Shown here in pieces: positions 25,773-34,783 of a DNA stretch of 64,000 nucleotides. The notes under the pieces were generated by a model that was not told the origin of the DNA, searched no databases, and worked only from the letters and a program-made list of their open reading frames with translations. This stretch comes from Streptomyces sp. NBC_01198 (GTDB lineage Bacteria; Actinomycetota; Actinomycetes; Streptomycetales; Streptomycetaceae), in contig NZ_CP108568.1 in the NCBI RefSeq assembly GCF_036010485.1, positions 4,099,001 to 4,163,000 of the forward strand, written 5' to 3'. Positions within the stretch are counted from its first letter, which is position 1. The number at the start of each line of letters is the position of its first letter. A program made the translations under genes and the position numbers.

Positions 25773-26660
25773 TCAGCCCGCGACCGGTGCCCGGAGGTCG
25801 AGGAGGGTGCGCATCGACTGGGCGGCGCGGGCAGCCGCGTCGCCGCAGCAGTTGTTGAACAGGACGTGCACCTCGCGGGCCTGCTCGGCGAGGGAGCGGA
25901 TCCGCGGGGTCCACTCGGACAGTTCCCCGGGCGTGTAGGAGTGGCGGAACCTGTCCTCCTTCGTGCCCGTTCCCCAGGCCTGGCTGCGGCCGTGGAAGCG
26001 GACCACGGCGAGTTCCGGGGCGGTGACCCGGGCGACCGGGGGAACGGAGCCGGGCAGCGTCTGTGCCATGTCGACGGCCACGGCGGACACGTCCAGGTCG
26101 GTCAGCAGTGCGGCCGTCGCGGTGAGGTGCTCGGCGCGCCACCAGCCGGGGTGCCGGAACTCCACGGCCACCGGCCACCCCGCGGCGCGCTCGCGGCACC
26201 GGCGCAGGAACTCCGCCCCCGGCCTGCCAGGCGCGAGCTGCCGCGGGAACTGGAAGAGCAGCGTGCCCAGGCGGTCGGCCCGGCGGAGCGGTTCGAGGGC
26301 GCCGCTGAACCTGTCCCACACCTCGTCCAGCAGATCGGGGTCGGTGCCGCCCCGGCCCGGCTGCCGGGCCAGGGCCGGGCGCAGTTCGGGGGGCAGCGCG
26401 GCCGGGCGTGTCGGGTGCCCGGTGAGCAGGGAGAAAGCCTTCACGTTGAACCGGAAGCCAGGCGGGGTGCGTTCGGCCCACAGCAGGCTGTTGCGGGTGC
26501 TGGGCAGCCCGTAGTAGGTGGCGTCCACCTCCACCACCGGGAACTGCGTGGCGTAGTGGCGCAGCCTGCCCTCGGCGTCGCGGTGGCCCGGCGGATACCA
26601 GCCGCTGGAGACCAGCGCCTTGTCCGTCCACGAGCACGTACCGACCTTGACCTCTCCCAT
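25773..26660 (-). CDS. DUF72 family protein
   Basis: A 295-residue TIM-barrel protein of the DUF72 family. It starts VKVGTCSWTDKALVSSGWYPPG, and shows YATQFPVVEVDATYYGLP, LLFQFP, VAVEFRHPGWW and RFHGRSQAWG, all family landmarks. The likely start is ATG 26660; the reading frame continues upstream through a Lys/Arg-rich, repeat-encoded stretch without a better start. Function is not established; DUF72 proteins are widespread and sometimes associated with Fe-S or nuclease-like roles. It converges with the DUF262 operon, with 21 bp between stop codons. Confidence 0.9.
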   Translation of the reverse strand: MGEVKVGTCSWTDKALVSSGWYPPGHRDAEGRLRHYATQFPVVEVDATYYGLPSTRNSLLWAERTPPGFRFNVKAFSLLTGHPTRPAALPPELRPALARQPGRGGTDPDLLDEVWDRFSGALEPLRRADRLGTLLFQFPRQLAPGRPGAEFLRRCRERAAGWPVAVEFRHPGWWRAEHLTATAALLTDLDVSAVAVDMAQTLPGSVPPVARVTAPELAVVRFHGRSQAWGTGTKEDRFRHSYTPGELSEWTPRIRSLAEQAREVHVLFNNCCGDAAARAAQSMRTLLDLRAPVAG

Positions 26661-26697
26661 TCCGCCCGCCTTCCCCGGGGCGACCGGGGCCAACGTC

Positions 26698-26750
26698 CGG
26701 GCTTCCGGCTTCCGGCTTCGGACTTTCGGCTTCCGGCTTCCGGCTTCCGG
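26698..26750. repeat. 7-bp microsatellite (GGCTTCC)
   Basis: About seven copies of GGCTTCC or close variants (CGGACTTT, GGCTTCG) lie between the divergent DUF72 and recQ genes. The remaining intergenic sequence to 26868 carries no gene. The repeat is positioned where the two promoters would have to be. Confidence 0.8.
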
Positions 26751-26868
26751 TGCGGGCCTGCTCCGGCGGCCGCTCGGCGGCAGTGGCGGGTCGTGAGGCG
26801 ATATCCGGCTGTGCCTGGGTAGCCGCCAGGCACACAGCAGTTCGATGCCCGGACCTCCGAGGAGAAGC

Positions 26869-28653
26869 ATGTTCGCACTCTCGTCCCGCCGGCTGCGCGG
26901 CACCGCGCGCCGGGTCTTCGGCTGGGAAAGGCTGCGTCCGGCCCAACTGACGGCGATGAAGGCGGTGATGAAGCGCCGCGACGTGATCGCCGTGATGCCG
27001 ACCGGGGCGGGGAAGTCCGCGATCTACCAAGTGCCGGCCGCGCTGCTCGGCGGGCCGGTGGTCGTCGTCTCGCCGCTGATCGCCCTCCAGCGCGACCAGA
27101 TGCAGGGGCTGCTGGACTCCGGCGCCCTGCGCGCGGCGGCCGTCAACTCCGCCCAGCGCCGCAGCGACAACGAGACCGCGTGGGACAGGATCAGCGCCTC
27201 CTCGATCGACGTCGTCTTCCTCGCCCCGGAACAGCTGGCCAAGGACGACGTGCTCGACCGGCTCGCCGCTGCGCAGCCCAGGCTGCTCGTGGTGGACGAA
27301 GCGCACTGCGTGTCCGCCTGGGGCCACGACTTCCGCCCGGACTACCTGAGGTTGCGGCACGCGCGCGAGCGGCTGGGGAATCCGCCGGTGCTTGCGCTGA
27401 CCGCGAGCGCGGCGGCCCCCGTGCGCAGGGACGTCGCCGAACGCCTCGGCATGCACGACCCGGTGGAGATCGTGGCCGGCTTCGACCGGCCCAACATCAG
27501 CCTGGAGGTGGCGGCATTCCAGGACGAGGCACTCAAGGACCGCTTCGTGGTCGAACGGGCTGCCGTCGAGGAGAAGCCGGGCATCGTCTACGCGGCGACC
27601 CGGCGGGCCGCCGACACCATCGCCGAGGAACTGTCGGGACTCGGGCTGGCCGCCGAGAGCTACCACGCCGGGCGGACGGCCGGCGACCGCAGCGGCGTCC
27701 AGGACCGCTTCCTCGCGGGCGAGTTGGATGTCGTCGTGGCGACCTCGGCGTTCGGGATGGGCATCGACAAGGCGGATGTGCGGTTCGTGCTGCACGCGTC
27801 AGTACCCGGGTCGCTGGACGCGTACTACCAGGAGATCGGCCGGGCGGGCCGCGACGGGGCGTCGGCCCGGGCGATCCTGGCCTACCGGTCCAAGGACCTG
27901 GGCCTGCAGCGCTTCTTCGCCGCGGGAGCGCCGGACGCCGACGCCCTGGGCCGGGTCGCCGAGCGGCTGCGGAAGGAGGGTGCCCCGCTGGGCGCGACCG
28001 CTTTGCGGACCGAGTGCGACATGACCGCGACCCGGCTGTCCGCGGTCCTGAACCTGCTGGAGGAGGCGGGCGCCGTCCACACCGCCCGCGACGGCAGCCG
28101 CTGGACCGGTTCGGCCGCCTCCGACGACCAGGACGCGGTCGACTCCGCCGTCGAGGCCGCGCTGGCCGTCGACGCCACGCACCGCAAGCTGGAGCAGTCG
28201 AGGGTCGAGATGATGCGGGGGTACGCCGAGACGGTCGACTGCCGGCGCCGCTTCCTGCTCGGCTACTTCGGCGAGACCGTGACCGCTCCCTGCGGGGCGT
28301 GCGACAACTGCACCGGCCGGACCGCGGGCGCCCTCGACGGCCCGGGCGTGCGGGACGGCCGGGCGGAGGCCGCCGAGGAGCCGGCGGCCGCGCGTGGCCG
28401 CCGGATGCGGATCCGGCGCGACAGGTCCGGCGGCGGGGCTCCCGCCAAGGAGCAGGCCGACGCCGGCAGCCCGTCCCACCCCTACCAGCCCGGCGTGCGC
28501 GTCCGCCACGAGCAGTGGGGTGAGGGCGAGGTGATGAGCGAGGGCGACGGCAAGCTGACCGTGCTGTTCGCCTCCGTCGGCTACCGCACCCTGTCGCTGG
28601 CCGTGGTGACCGACAAGCACCTGCTCGCCCGTCTGCCGGACCCCGCGCGCTGA
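26869..28653 (+). CDS. recQ: RecQ family ATP-dependent DNA helicase
   Basis: A 594-residue superfamily-2 helicase. GGAGAAG lies just before ATG 26869. Walker A PTGAGKS is at about residues 44-50, DEAH near 143-146 with the RecQ-type DEAHCVSAWGHDFRPDY, and motif VI QEIGRAGRDG follows. The zinc-binding module has CRRRFLLGYFGE and CGACDNC (about 457-481). There is no HRDC domain; instead the C-terminus is a DUF3553-like small beta domain (VRVRHEQWGEGEVM, about 539-585) after a charged linker. It unwinds branched DNA in recombination repair. It lies beside the candidate DUF262 system, but shared function is only a possibility. Confidence 0.93.
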   Translation: MFALSSRRLRGTARRVFGWERLRPAQLTAMKAVMKRRDVIAVMPTGAGKSAIYQVPAALLGGPVVVVSPLIALQRDQMQGLLDSGALRAAAVNSAQRRSDNETAWDRISASSIDVVFLAPEQLAKDDVLDRLAAAQPRLLVVDEAHCVSAWGHDFRPDYLRLRHARERLGNPPVLALTASAAAPVRRDVAERLGMHDPVEIVAGFDRPNISLEVAAFQDEALKDRFVVERAAVEEKPGIVYAATRRAADTIAEELSGLGLAAESYHAGRTAGDRSGVQDRFLAGELDVVVATSAFGMGIDKADVRFVLHASVPGSLDAYYQEIGRAGRDGASARAILAYRSKDLGLQRFFAAGAPDADALGRVAERLRKEGAPLGATALRTECDMTATRLSAVLNLLEEAGAVHTARDGSRWTGSAASDDQDAVDSAVEAALAVDATHRKLEQSRVEMMRGYAETVDCRRRFLLGYFGETVTAPCGACDNCTGRTAGALDGPGVRDGRAEAAEEPAAARGRRMRIRRDRSGGGAPAKEQADAGSPSHPYQPGVRVRHEQWGEGEVMSEGDGKLTVLFASVGYRTLSLAVVTDKHLLARLPDPAR

Positions 28654-28663
28654 GCCCGCCGGC

Positions 28664-29701
28664 TCACCCGCCGTCGGTGCCCGGGCCGCCGCCGGAGGCG
28701 AGGGCGTCCATCCGGCGGGCGGCGACCTCGCGGTCGGCTGCGGCGGCCACGAAGGCCGCGACGCCGGCCGGGCCGACCAGCGCCCGGACGGCGGCCACCG
28801 TCGCGGCGGGCAGCGGCACCTGCACCGGGGCCTGGTGCGGCCGGGGCGGTGCGACCGGCGCGGCCGGCCCTGCGGGCTCGGGGGGCCGCAGGGGCTGCCC
28901 GGGTCCGGCCGCCGGTTCAGGTCCGGCCGGACCTGTCGCGGTGGGCGGGAGGGCGTCACCGAGGTGGCGGCGGACGTGCTCGGTGGCCCGCAGCCGCATC
29001 GCGCGGGCCAGCTCCGCGTCGACGGTCTGCTGGGCCAGCGGCCGCAGCCGGCGGACCAGGGCCGCCGCCTCGGCCGCCTCCGCGTCGTCGGGCGGGTGTT
29101 GCAGGAAGCGCTGGAAGACGTGTTCGGTGGTGAAATCGAGGAAGCGCTCCGAGATGTGCTCCACCTGCCCGCGCAGCTCCCGCAGATGGCCGGTGATCGC
29201 GGCCAGCGGCACACCGGAGGCATGCAGCTCCACCGCGACCGCCAGCTCTCGGGGGCTGGGCACCTCGAACTGGTCGTCCCGCTCCGCCACCGCCTCCAGC
29301 ACGCCGAGTTGCAGTGCTTCCTCCACCGCCGACAGGTCGGCCACCTCGCCGAAGGCGGCGATCAGTTCGGGCAGGCCGATCCGTATCGGCTGCTCGTCCG
29401 ACCACGGCCGGTCCACCTCGCCCACCAGGCCGAGCACCCCGCCGAGCCCGGTGCCCGCGTCCCACGCCGCCAGCAACTCCTTGATGCTGGCCAGGGTGTA
29501 GCCGCGCTCCAGCAGATCGGCGATCTGCCGCAGCCGCTCCAGATGCGCGTCGTTGTAGACGTTGGCCCGGCCGAGCCGCTCCGGTTTCGGCAGCAGACCG
29601 CGGTCGGTGTACGCCCGGATGGTGCGGACCGTGGTCCCGCTCAGCCGGGACAGATCCTCGATCCGGTACGCGCCCTGCCCGGCGTCGGTGGCGGTGCTCA
29701 C
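28664..29701 (-). CDS. MerR family transcriptional regulator
   Basis: A 345-residue regulator. The N-terminal winged helix YRIEDLSRLSGTTVRTIRAYTDRGLLPKP (about residues 12-40) and the second part RLRQIADLLERGYTLASIKELL are diagnostic for MerR. The long effector region is helical, followed by a Pro/Ala-rich linker (about 255-290). It is the last gene of a three-gene operon (spacing 38 and 50 bp) after the EphD-like fusion and the PF10118 hydrolase, so it may regulate that operon. The inducer is unknown; no cysteine cluster for metal sensing is seen. Confidence 0.9.
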   Translation of the reverse strand: MSTATDAGQGAYRIEDLSRLSGTTVRTIRAYTDRGLLPKPERLGRANVYNDAHLERLRQIADLLERGYTLASIKELLAAWDAGTGLGGVLGLVGEVDRPWSDEQPIRIGLPELIAAFGEVADLSAVEEALQLGVLEAVAERDDQFEVPSPRELAVAVELHASGVPLAAITGHLRELRGQVEHISERFLDFTTEHVFQRFLQHPPDDAEAAEAAALVRRLRPLAQQTVDAELARAMRLRATEHVRRHLGDALPPTATGPAGPEPAAGPGQPLRPPEPAGPAAPVAPPRPHQAPVQVPLPAATVAAVRALVGPAGVAAFVAAAADREVAARRMDALASGGGPGTDGG

Positions 29702-29739
29702 CTGGTGGCCCTCACTCGCTCGTCGTCATCCTTCGGTCG

Positions 29740-30633
29740 TCATGAGGCCGCCGCACCGCCGGCCGGCCCGGCGGCCGCCCGGGCCGCGGGGGAGACGGCC
29801 AGATACTCGACCGCCCTGCTCAGCGAACCCTCCTGCGACGGATGGTACGACCGGCGCAGATAGCGTGGCATGGCGGCGTGCAGCGACGCCCAGGACGGCA
29901 GCAGCCCGCGGCGGGCGGCGCTGCGGTGGTCCCTGAACCGATACCTCCCGCCGGCCAGTTGCGGGTCGTGCCGCAGCAGATACCGGGCGCCCGCCGTCCA
30001 CAGGTAGAACAGTGTCGGCCAGGCCAGTGCCATCCCCTCCACCCGCCGCAGATAGCGCGCCGCACCGCCGCCACCCGCGTGCTGGTACATGTCGAACGCC
30101 ACCGCCCGGTGCTCGACCTCCTCCGCGCCGTGCCAGCGCAGCAGATCCAGCATGACCTCGTCGGTCCCCGCGCCGTCCAGCGCCTCCGCGTCCAGGATCC
30201 AGTCGCCGAGCACCGCGGTGAAATGCTCGATCGCCGCGATCAGCGACAGCCGGAACCGCAGCCACTCGCGCCGCGGTATCGGCATCCCCCACGGCGGCTT
30301 CTCGCCGAGCAGCACGTCGAACATCCATTCCACCTGGCGGGTGTAGGCGGTGGTGTCCAGACGCTGCTCGGCCAGGTGCTCAAGCACATACGCGTGCTGC
30401 ACGCTGTGGGTGGCCTCCTGGCCCATGAAGCCCTTGACGTCCTGGAGCAATCGCTCGTCGGTGACCAGGGGCAGCGCCTCCTTGAACACCTTCACGAACC
30501 ACCGCTCGCCGGCCGGCAGCAGCAGATGCAGCACGTTGATGACGTGCGTCGCGGTCGGCTCGTCCGGAATCCAGTGCAGAGGGGTCTGCTTCCAGTCGAA
30601 CGTGACCCGGCGCGGCTTGATCGGGTGACTCAC
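29740..30633 (-). CDS. Metal-dependent hydrolase (PF10118 family)
   Basis: A 297-residue protein. GGAGG lies about ten bases before the GTG start (VSHPIKPRRVTFDW). His/Glu residues that could bind a di-metal centre are visible in EATHSVQHAYVLEHL, AIEHFTAVLGDWIL and HGAEEVEHRAVAFD, an arrangement like ferritin-type diiron carboxylate proteins. The family is annotated as predicted metal-dependent hydrolase; its substrate is not known. It is the middle gene of the operon with the EphD-like fusion and the MerR regulator. Together they suggest lipid or hydrophobic-compound metabolism. Confidence 0.88.
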   Translation of the reverse strand: MSHPIKPRRVTFDWKQTPLHWIPDEPTATHVINVLHLLLPAGERWFVKVFKEALPLVTDERLLQDVKGFMGQEATHSVQHAYVLEHLAEQRLDTTAYTRQVEWMFDVLLGEKPPWGMPIPRREWLRFRLSLIAAIEHFTAVLGDWILDAEALDGAGTDEVMLDLLRWHGAEEVEHRAVAFDMYQHAGGGGAARYLRRVEGMALAWPTLFYLWTAGARYLLRHDPQLAGGRYRFRDHRSAARRGLLPSWASLHAAMPRYLRRSYHPSQEGSLSRAVEYLAVSPAARAAAGPAGGAAAS

Positions 30634-30683
30634 GGGTGTGGCCTCCTTCCCGGTGGCTGAAGGGCGAAGGTGTCCGAGGGCCG

Positions 30684-32654
30684 CTACAGCGGCGGGTCGA
30701 CACGGGCGAACGCCCGCAGCGCGCCCGGTGACAGCCTGGACAGCAGCCGGGCGCCGCGGGCCTCCGGGGTGACCGGGACGACGGCGGTGTCCCGCAGCAC
30801 CGCCTTGACGACCGCCCTGGCGACCTTCTCCGGCGGGTAGTTGCGCAACCGGTAGAGCCGGGCGCTCCGGTCGCGGCGGCGTGCCTGCTCCGTGTCGCTG
30901 ACCCCGGCGTGCCGGGCGCTGGCGGTGATCGGGGTGTTCACCAGGCCGGGGCATATGGCGCTCACCCCGATGCCGTGCGGCGCCAGTTCGGCCCGCAGGC
31001 ACTCGCTGAGCATCAGCACGGCGGCTTTCGACGTGCTGTACGCGGGCAGTGCCCGGGACGGCATGAAGGCCGCCGCCGAGGCGGTGTTGACGATATGGCC
31101 GCCCTCGCCGCGCTCGACCAGCTGCCGCCCGTAGAGCCGGCAACCGTGGATGACGCCCCACAGGTTGACGTCCAGCACGTGCTTCCAGTCCTCGGGTGTG
31201 GTGTCGAGGAAGGAGCCGGCCAGTCCGACGCCCGCGTTGTTGACCACCACGTCGGGCACGCCGTAGCCGTCGAAGGTGCGGGCGGCGAGCTCCTCCATCG
31301 CCGCGGCGTCGGACACGTCGACGGTCTCGGGCCAGGCCTCGGGCGCACCGATCCGCCGGGCCAGCTCGGCGGTCTCCGCCACGCCTCCGGCGTCCCGGTC
31401 CACGGCCACCACCCGGGCGCCCGCCTCGGCGAACGCCAGTGCCGTGGCCTTACCGATCCCGCTGGCCGCCCCGGTGACCAGCACCAGCTGTCCGCCGAAC
31501 CGCTCCCTGGCCTCGGGAAGCGCTCTGCCCAGGACGGACGGCGGCAGCTTCCCCGCGTTCCCTGTCCGTACGAGGGCCGCCCCCGGGCCGGCCCCGGCCC
31601 CCGCGGCCGGTCCGGACGCGCCGGCCGCCGCCCCGGCCGCCACCCCCGGCGTCAGCCCGGCGACCGCCGCGCCGGTGTCCTCCACCCTGGTGACGAAGTC
31701 GGCGATCCGGCGGGCCAGTTGCTGCGGCCGCGAGCGCGGCACCCAGTGCTTGGCGGGCAGCGAGTGCCGGGTCAGCCGGGGCACCCAGTGGTCCAGGTCG
31801 TCGTAGAGGCGCTCGGACAGGAAGGCGTCCGCGGTCGGGGTGATCAGCTGCACGGGCACGTGGGCGTAGGGGTCGGCGCGCGGCCGGCCGAGCCGCTGCC
31901 GCACGTTGTCCCGGTAGAGCCAGGTCCCGTTCGCGGCGTCCTCGCGAAGTGAGGCGGTCGGATACCGGTCGGAAGGCAGCTTCTCCACCCGGGCCAGCAG
32001 ATGGGGCCACTGCTTGCCGAGCGCACCGCGCCAGGCCAGCTCGGGGAGCACCGGGGTGTGCAGGGCGTACACATACCAGGACTTGACGACCTGCCCGAGC
32101 ACCTGCGCGGCCCGGCGGGGGGTGGGACGGCGGACCCGGCGCTTGATCCAGTGGCCGAAGTGGTCCAGGCACGGCCCGGAGATCGAGGTGAACGACGCGA
32201 GGCGGCCCGTGGTACCCGGCACGGTGGCGAACTCCCAGCCCTGCACCGAGCCCCAGTCGTGGCCGACCAGGTGCACGGGGCGATCCGGACTGACCGCGCC
32301 GGCGACGGCGAGGAAGTCCTCGGTCAGCTTCTCCAGCGTGAAGCCGCCCCTGAGCGGATCGGGGACGCCGGAGCGCCCGTGCCCGCGCACGTCGTAGCGG
32401 ACCACGTGGAAGCGGTCGGCGAGCAGCGCGGCGACGTCCGACCACACCTCCTTGCTGTCCGGATAGCCGTGCAGCAGCACGACCGTCGGCAGGGCTGTGT
32501 CACCTGACTCGGCCACGCACAGCCGGACCCCGTCCGCGCCGGTCACGAACCGCTCGCCCGACCCGTCCGGGCCGGCCGCAGACCACTGGTCCGTCCCGTC
32601 CGGACCGGCCACGGACCGCTCGTCCGCGCCGCTCGTCCCGTCCATCCCGCTCAC
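30684..32654 (-). CDS. EphD-like fusion: alpha/beta hydrolase plus short-chain dehydrogenase
   Basis: A 656-residue two-domain enzyme. GGGGAGG precedes GTG 32654. The N-terminal alpha/beta hydrolase domain (about 35-330) has VVLLHGYPDSKEVW and the nucleophile elbow GHDWG (about 130-134) with Asp as nucleophile, as in epoxide hydrolases. After an Ala/Gly/Pro linker, the SDR domain (about 385-656) has TGAASGIG (about 391-398), NNAG and YSTSK (about 538-542), all catalytic residues intact. The architecture matches mycobacterial EphD, which acts in mycolic acid metabolism; streptomycetes lack mycolates, so the substrate here must differ. First gene of an operon with a PF10118 hydrolase and a MerR regulator. 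Confidence 0.88.
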   Translation of the reverse strand: MSGMDGTSGADERSVAGPDGTDQWSAAGPDGSGERFVTGADGVRLCVAESGDTALPTVVLLHGYPDSKEVWSDVAALLADRFHVVRYDVRGHGRSGVPDPLRGGFTLEKLTEDFLAVAGAVSPDRPVHLVGHDWGSVQGWEFATVPGTTGRLASFTSISGPCLDHFGHWIKRRVRRPTPRRAAQVLGQVVKSWYVYALHTPVLPELAWRGALGKQWPHLLARVEKLPSDRYPTASLREDAANGTWLYRDNVRQRLGRPRADPYAHVPVQLITPTADAFLSERLYDDLDHWVPRLTRHSLPAKHWVPRSRPQQLARRIADFVTRVEDTGAAVAGLTPGVAAGAAAGASGPAAGAGAGPGAALVRTGNAGKLPPSVLGRALPEARERFGGQLVLVTGAASGIGKATALAFAEAGARVVAVDRDAGGVAETAELARRIGAPEAWPETVDVSDAAAMEELAARTFDGYGVPDVVVNNAGVGLAGSFLDTTPEDWKHVLDVNLWGVIHGCRLYGRQLVERGEGGHIVNTASAAAFMPSRALPAYSTSKAAVLMLSECLRAELAPHGIGVSAICPGLVNTPITASARHAGVSDTEQARRRDRSARLYRLRNYPPEKVARAVVKAVLRDTAVVPVTPEARGARLLSRLSPGALRAFARVDPPL

Positions 32655-32866
32655 CCGCCCCTCCCCGTCACTCGCCGCACTCCGGCACCACCACTCGAAG
32701 CTGACATCGATCACTGTGACATCGCTCGCTGACACGGTCAAGACCCGGTCACGCCCTGTGGAAAACTCTCCGTCCGCACTCGACAGCAGTCCGTGGTCGT
32801 AGAACCCCTACGGGTGGTCAGCCCCCAGGACTACCCGGATCCGGCACTCCGGACTGACGTCAGGCC

Positions 32867-32892
32867 GTGGTGCGGACCACTACGGTCAGCAT
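32867..32892 (+). promoter_or_regulatory. Possible operator and -10 box of the ABC transporter operon
   Basis: A perfect inverted repeat GTGGT-GCGG-ACCAC (32867-32880) is followed directly by TACGGT (32881-32886), a streptomycete-like -10 box seven bases before the GTG start at 32893. No ribosome site is present, so the mRNA would be leaderless. Confidence 0.4.
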
Positions 32893-33849
32893 GTGACTGT
32901 GATCGCTACCGAAAGCCTGAGCAAGCGGTACCCGAGGGTGACCGCTCTCGACCGGCTGTCCGTGGACGTCATCCCCGGTGTGACCGGGCTGGTGGGGGCC
33001 AACGGGGCCGGGAAGTCGACCCTGATCAAGATCTTGCTGGGGCTCTCCCCGGCCACCGAGGGTCGTGCCGCCGTGCTCGGACTCGACGTGGCCACCGAGG
33101 GTCCGCAGATCCGCAGCCTGGTCGGCTACATGCCCGAGCACGACTGCCTGCCGCCCGACGTGTCGGCGACCGAGTTCGTCGTGCACATGGCCAGGATGTC
33201 CGGACTGCCTCCCACGGCCGCGCGCGAGCGGACCGCGGACACCCTGCGGCACGTCGGCCTCTACGAAGAGCGGTACCGCCCGATGGGCGGCTACTCGACC
33301 GGTATGAAACAGCGGGTCAAGCTCGCCCAGGCGCTGGTCCACGACCCGAAGCTGGTGCTGCTCGACGAGCCGACCAACGGTCTGGACCCCGCAGGGCGGG
33401 ACGAGATGCTGGGCCTGATCCGCCGGGTGCACACCGACTTCGGCATTTCCGTCCTGGTCACCTCCCATCTGCTCGGCGAGCTGGAGCGCACCAGCGACCA
33501 CGTCGTCGTCATCGACGGCGGCAAGCTGCTGCGGGCCTCCTCCACCAGTGACTTCACCCAGGCCACCGCGTCCCTGGCGGTCGAGGTCACCGACCGGGAG
33601 AGCGAGCTGCTCGGTCTGCTGACCGGCGCCGGCCTGACCGCCCAGGCCAGCGGCCACCTGCTGCTGGTCGACATCGCCGACGACGAGACCTACGACACCG
33701 TGCGGGACGCCGTCGCCGGCCTCGGGGTCGGCCTGGTGCGGATGGAGCAGCGCAGGCACCGGATAGCCGAGCTGTTCATCGACGACGAGCCCGCCCCGAC
33801 CCGGGACGACGCACCGAGCAAGGAAGGAGACGGCCGTGACGCAGCCTGA
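32893..33849 (+). CDS. ABC transporter ATP-binding protein (first of two)
   Basis: A 318-residue ATPase. Walker A GANGAGKS is at residues 35-42, signature YSTGMKQR near 134-141, Walker B LVLLDEP near 154-160 and the H-loop TSHLL; all are intact. The extra C-terminal ~90 residues resemble the regulatory extension of DrrA/CcmA-type exporters. It is the first gene of a four-gene operon ATPase-permease-ATPase-permease, each overlapping or nearly touching the next. The permease gene overlaps by 14 bp. The substrate is unknown; such paired systems are common in actinobacteria. Confidence 0.93.
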   Translation: MTVIATESLSKRYPRVTALDRLSVDVIPGVTGLVGANGAGKSTLIKILLGLSPATEGRAAVLGLDVATEGPQIRSLVGYMPEHDCLPPDVSATEFVVHMARMSGLPPTAARERTADTLRHVGLYEERYRPMGGYSTGMKQRVKLAQALVHDPKLVLLDEPTNGLDPAGRDEMLGLIRRVHTDFGISVLVTSHLLGELERTSDHVVVIDGGKLLRASSTSDFTQATASLAVEVTDRESELLGLLTGAGLTAQASGHLLLVDIADDETYDTVRDAVAGLGVGLVRMEQRRHRIAELFIDDEPAPTRDDAPSKEGDGRDAA

Positions 33850-34783
33850 CGTCGCCGCCCCCGGCGGCCCCACGGGCCCCGCCGCGGGCACCCGCGCCGG
33901 TTCACCCCCCGATGTCATCCACAACATCGGCTACCGCAAGTACACCGGCCCCCGGCTCGGCCGCGGGTACGCCCGGCTTGCCCTGTTCACGCAGAGCCTG
34001 CGCGGCGCCTACGGCCTCGGCCGCAGCGCCAAGTCCAAGGTGCTGCCGATGATCCTGCTCGCCACGATGTGCGCGCCCGCGCTGATCATGGTCGCGGTGG
34101 CGATCTTCGCCGACCGCAACGACCTGCCGGTCGCCTACACCCGCTACGCCGTCGTGCTGCAGGCCGTCATCACCCTTTTCGTGGCCGCCCAGGCCCCGCA
34201 GGCGGTGAGCCGGGACCTGCGCTTCAAGACCACGCCGCTGTATTTCTCCCGCCCCATCGAGCGGGTCGACTACGTGGCGGCCAAATTCGCCGCTCTCACC
34301 GTGGCGATCTTCCTGCTGACCGCCCTGCCGCTGGTCATCCTCTACGTCGGCGCGCTGCTGGCGAAGCTGAGCTTCGCCCACCAGACCGCCGGGTTCGGAA
34401 AGGGCCTGGTGTCCGTCCTCCTGCTCTCCCTGCTCTTCGCCGGCATCGGCCTGGTCATCGCCGCCGTCACGCCGCGCCGCGGATTCGGTGTGGCAGCGGT
34501 CATCGCGGTGTTCGTCATCAGCTACGCGGCCGTCTCCGCCGTCCAGGGAGTCGCCGCGACGCAGGAGAAGTACGACGTCATCGGCTGGCTCGGGCTCTTC
34601 TCGCCGATCACCCTGGTCGACGGCTTCCAGACCTGGTTCCTCGGTGCGAGCTCCGCCTTCCCGCACGGGTCGGGCCCGGCGAACGCCGGGATCGGCATCC
34701 TCTACCTGCTGGTGCTCGTGGCGGTCGTCACGGGCACCTTCGGCCTGCTGATGAACCGCTATCGGAAGGTGGGCCTGTCGTGA
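33836..34783 (+). CDS. ABC transporter permease (first of two)
   Basis: A 315-residue integral membrane protein, ABC-2 type. A hydrophilic N-terminus with the conserved-looking block IHNIGYRKYTGPRLGR (about residues 28-43) precedes roughly six hydrophobic helices (for example VLPMILLATMCAPALIMVAV). The GTG start lies within the end of the ATPase gene. It forms the membrane channel for the ATPase encoded before it or the one after it. The IGYRKYxGPRLG phrase recurs in this permease family in streptomycetes. Confidence 0.9.
   Translation: MTQPDVAAPGGPTGPAAGTRAGSPPDVIHNIGYRKYTGPRLGRGYARLALFTQSLRGAYGLGRSAKSKVLPMILLATMCAPALIMVAVAIFADRNDLPVAYTRYAVVLQAVITLFVAAQAPQAVSRDLRFKTTPLYFSRPIERVDYVAAKFAALTVAIFLLTALPLVILYVGALLAKLSFAHQTAGFGKGLVSVLLLSLLFAGIGLVIAAVTPRRGFGVAAVIAVFVISYAAVSAVQGVAATQEKYDVIGWLGLFSPITLVDGFQTWFLGASSAFPHGSGPANAGIGILYLLVLVAVVTGTFGLLMNRYRKVGLS

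Noticed and set aside
30634..31161. N-terminal extension of the PF10118 gene
   Set aside because: It would overlap the SDR domain of the fusion gene in another frame. GTG 30633 has GGAGG and the family-typical beginning.
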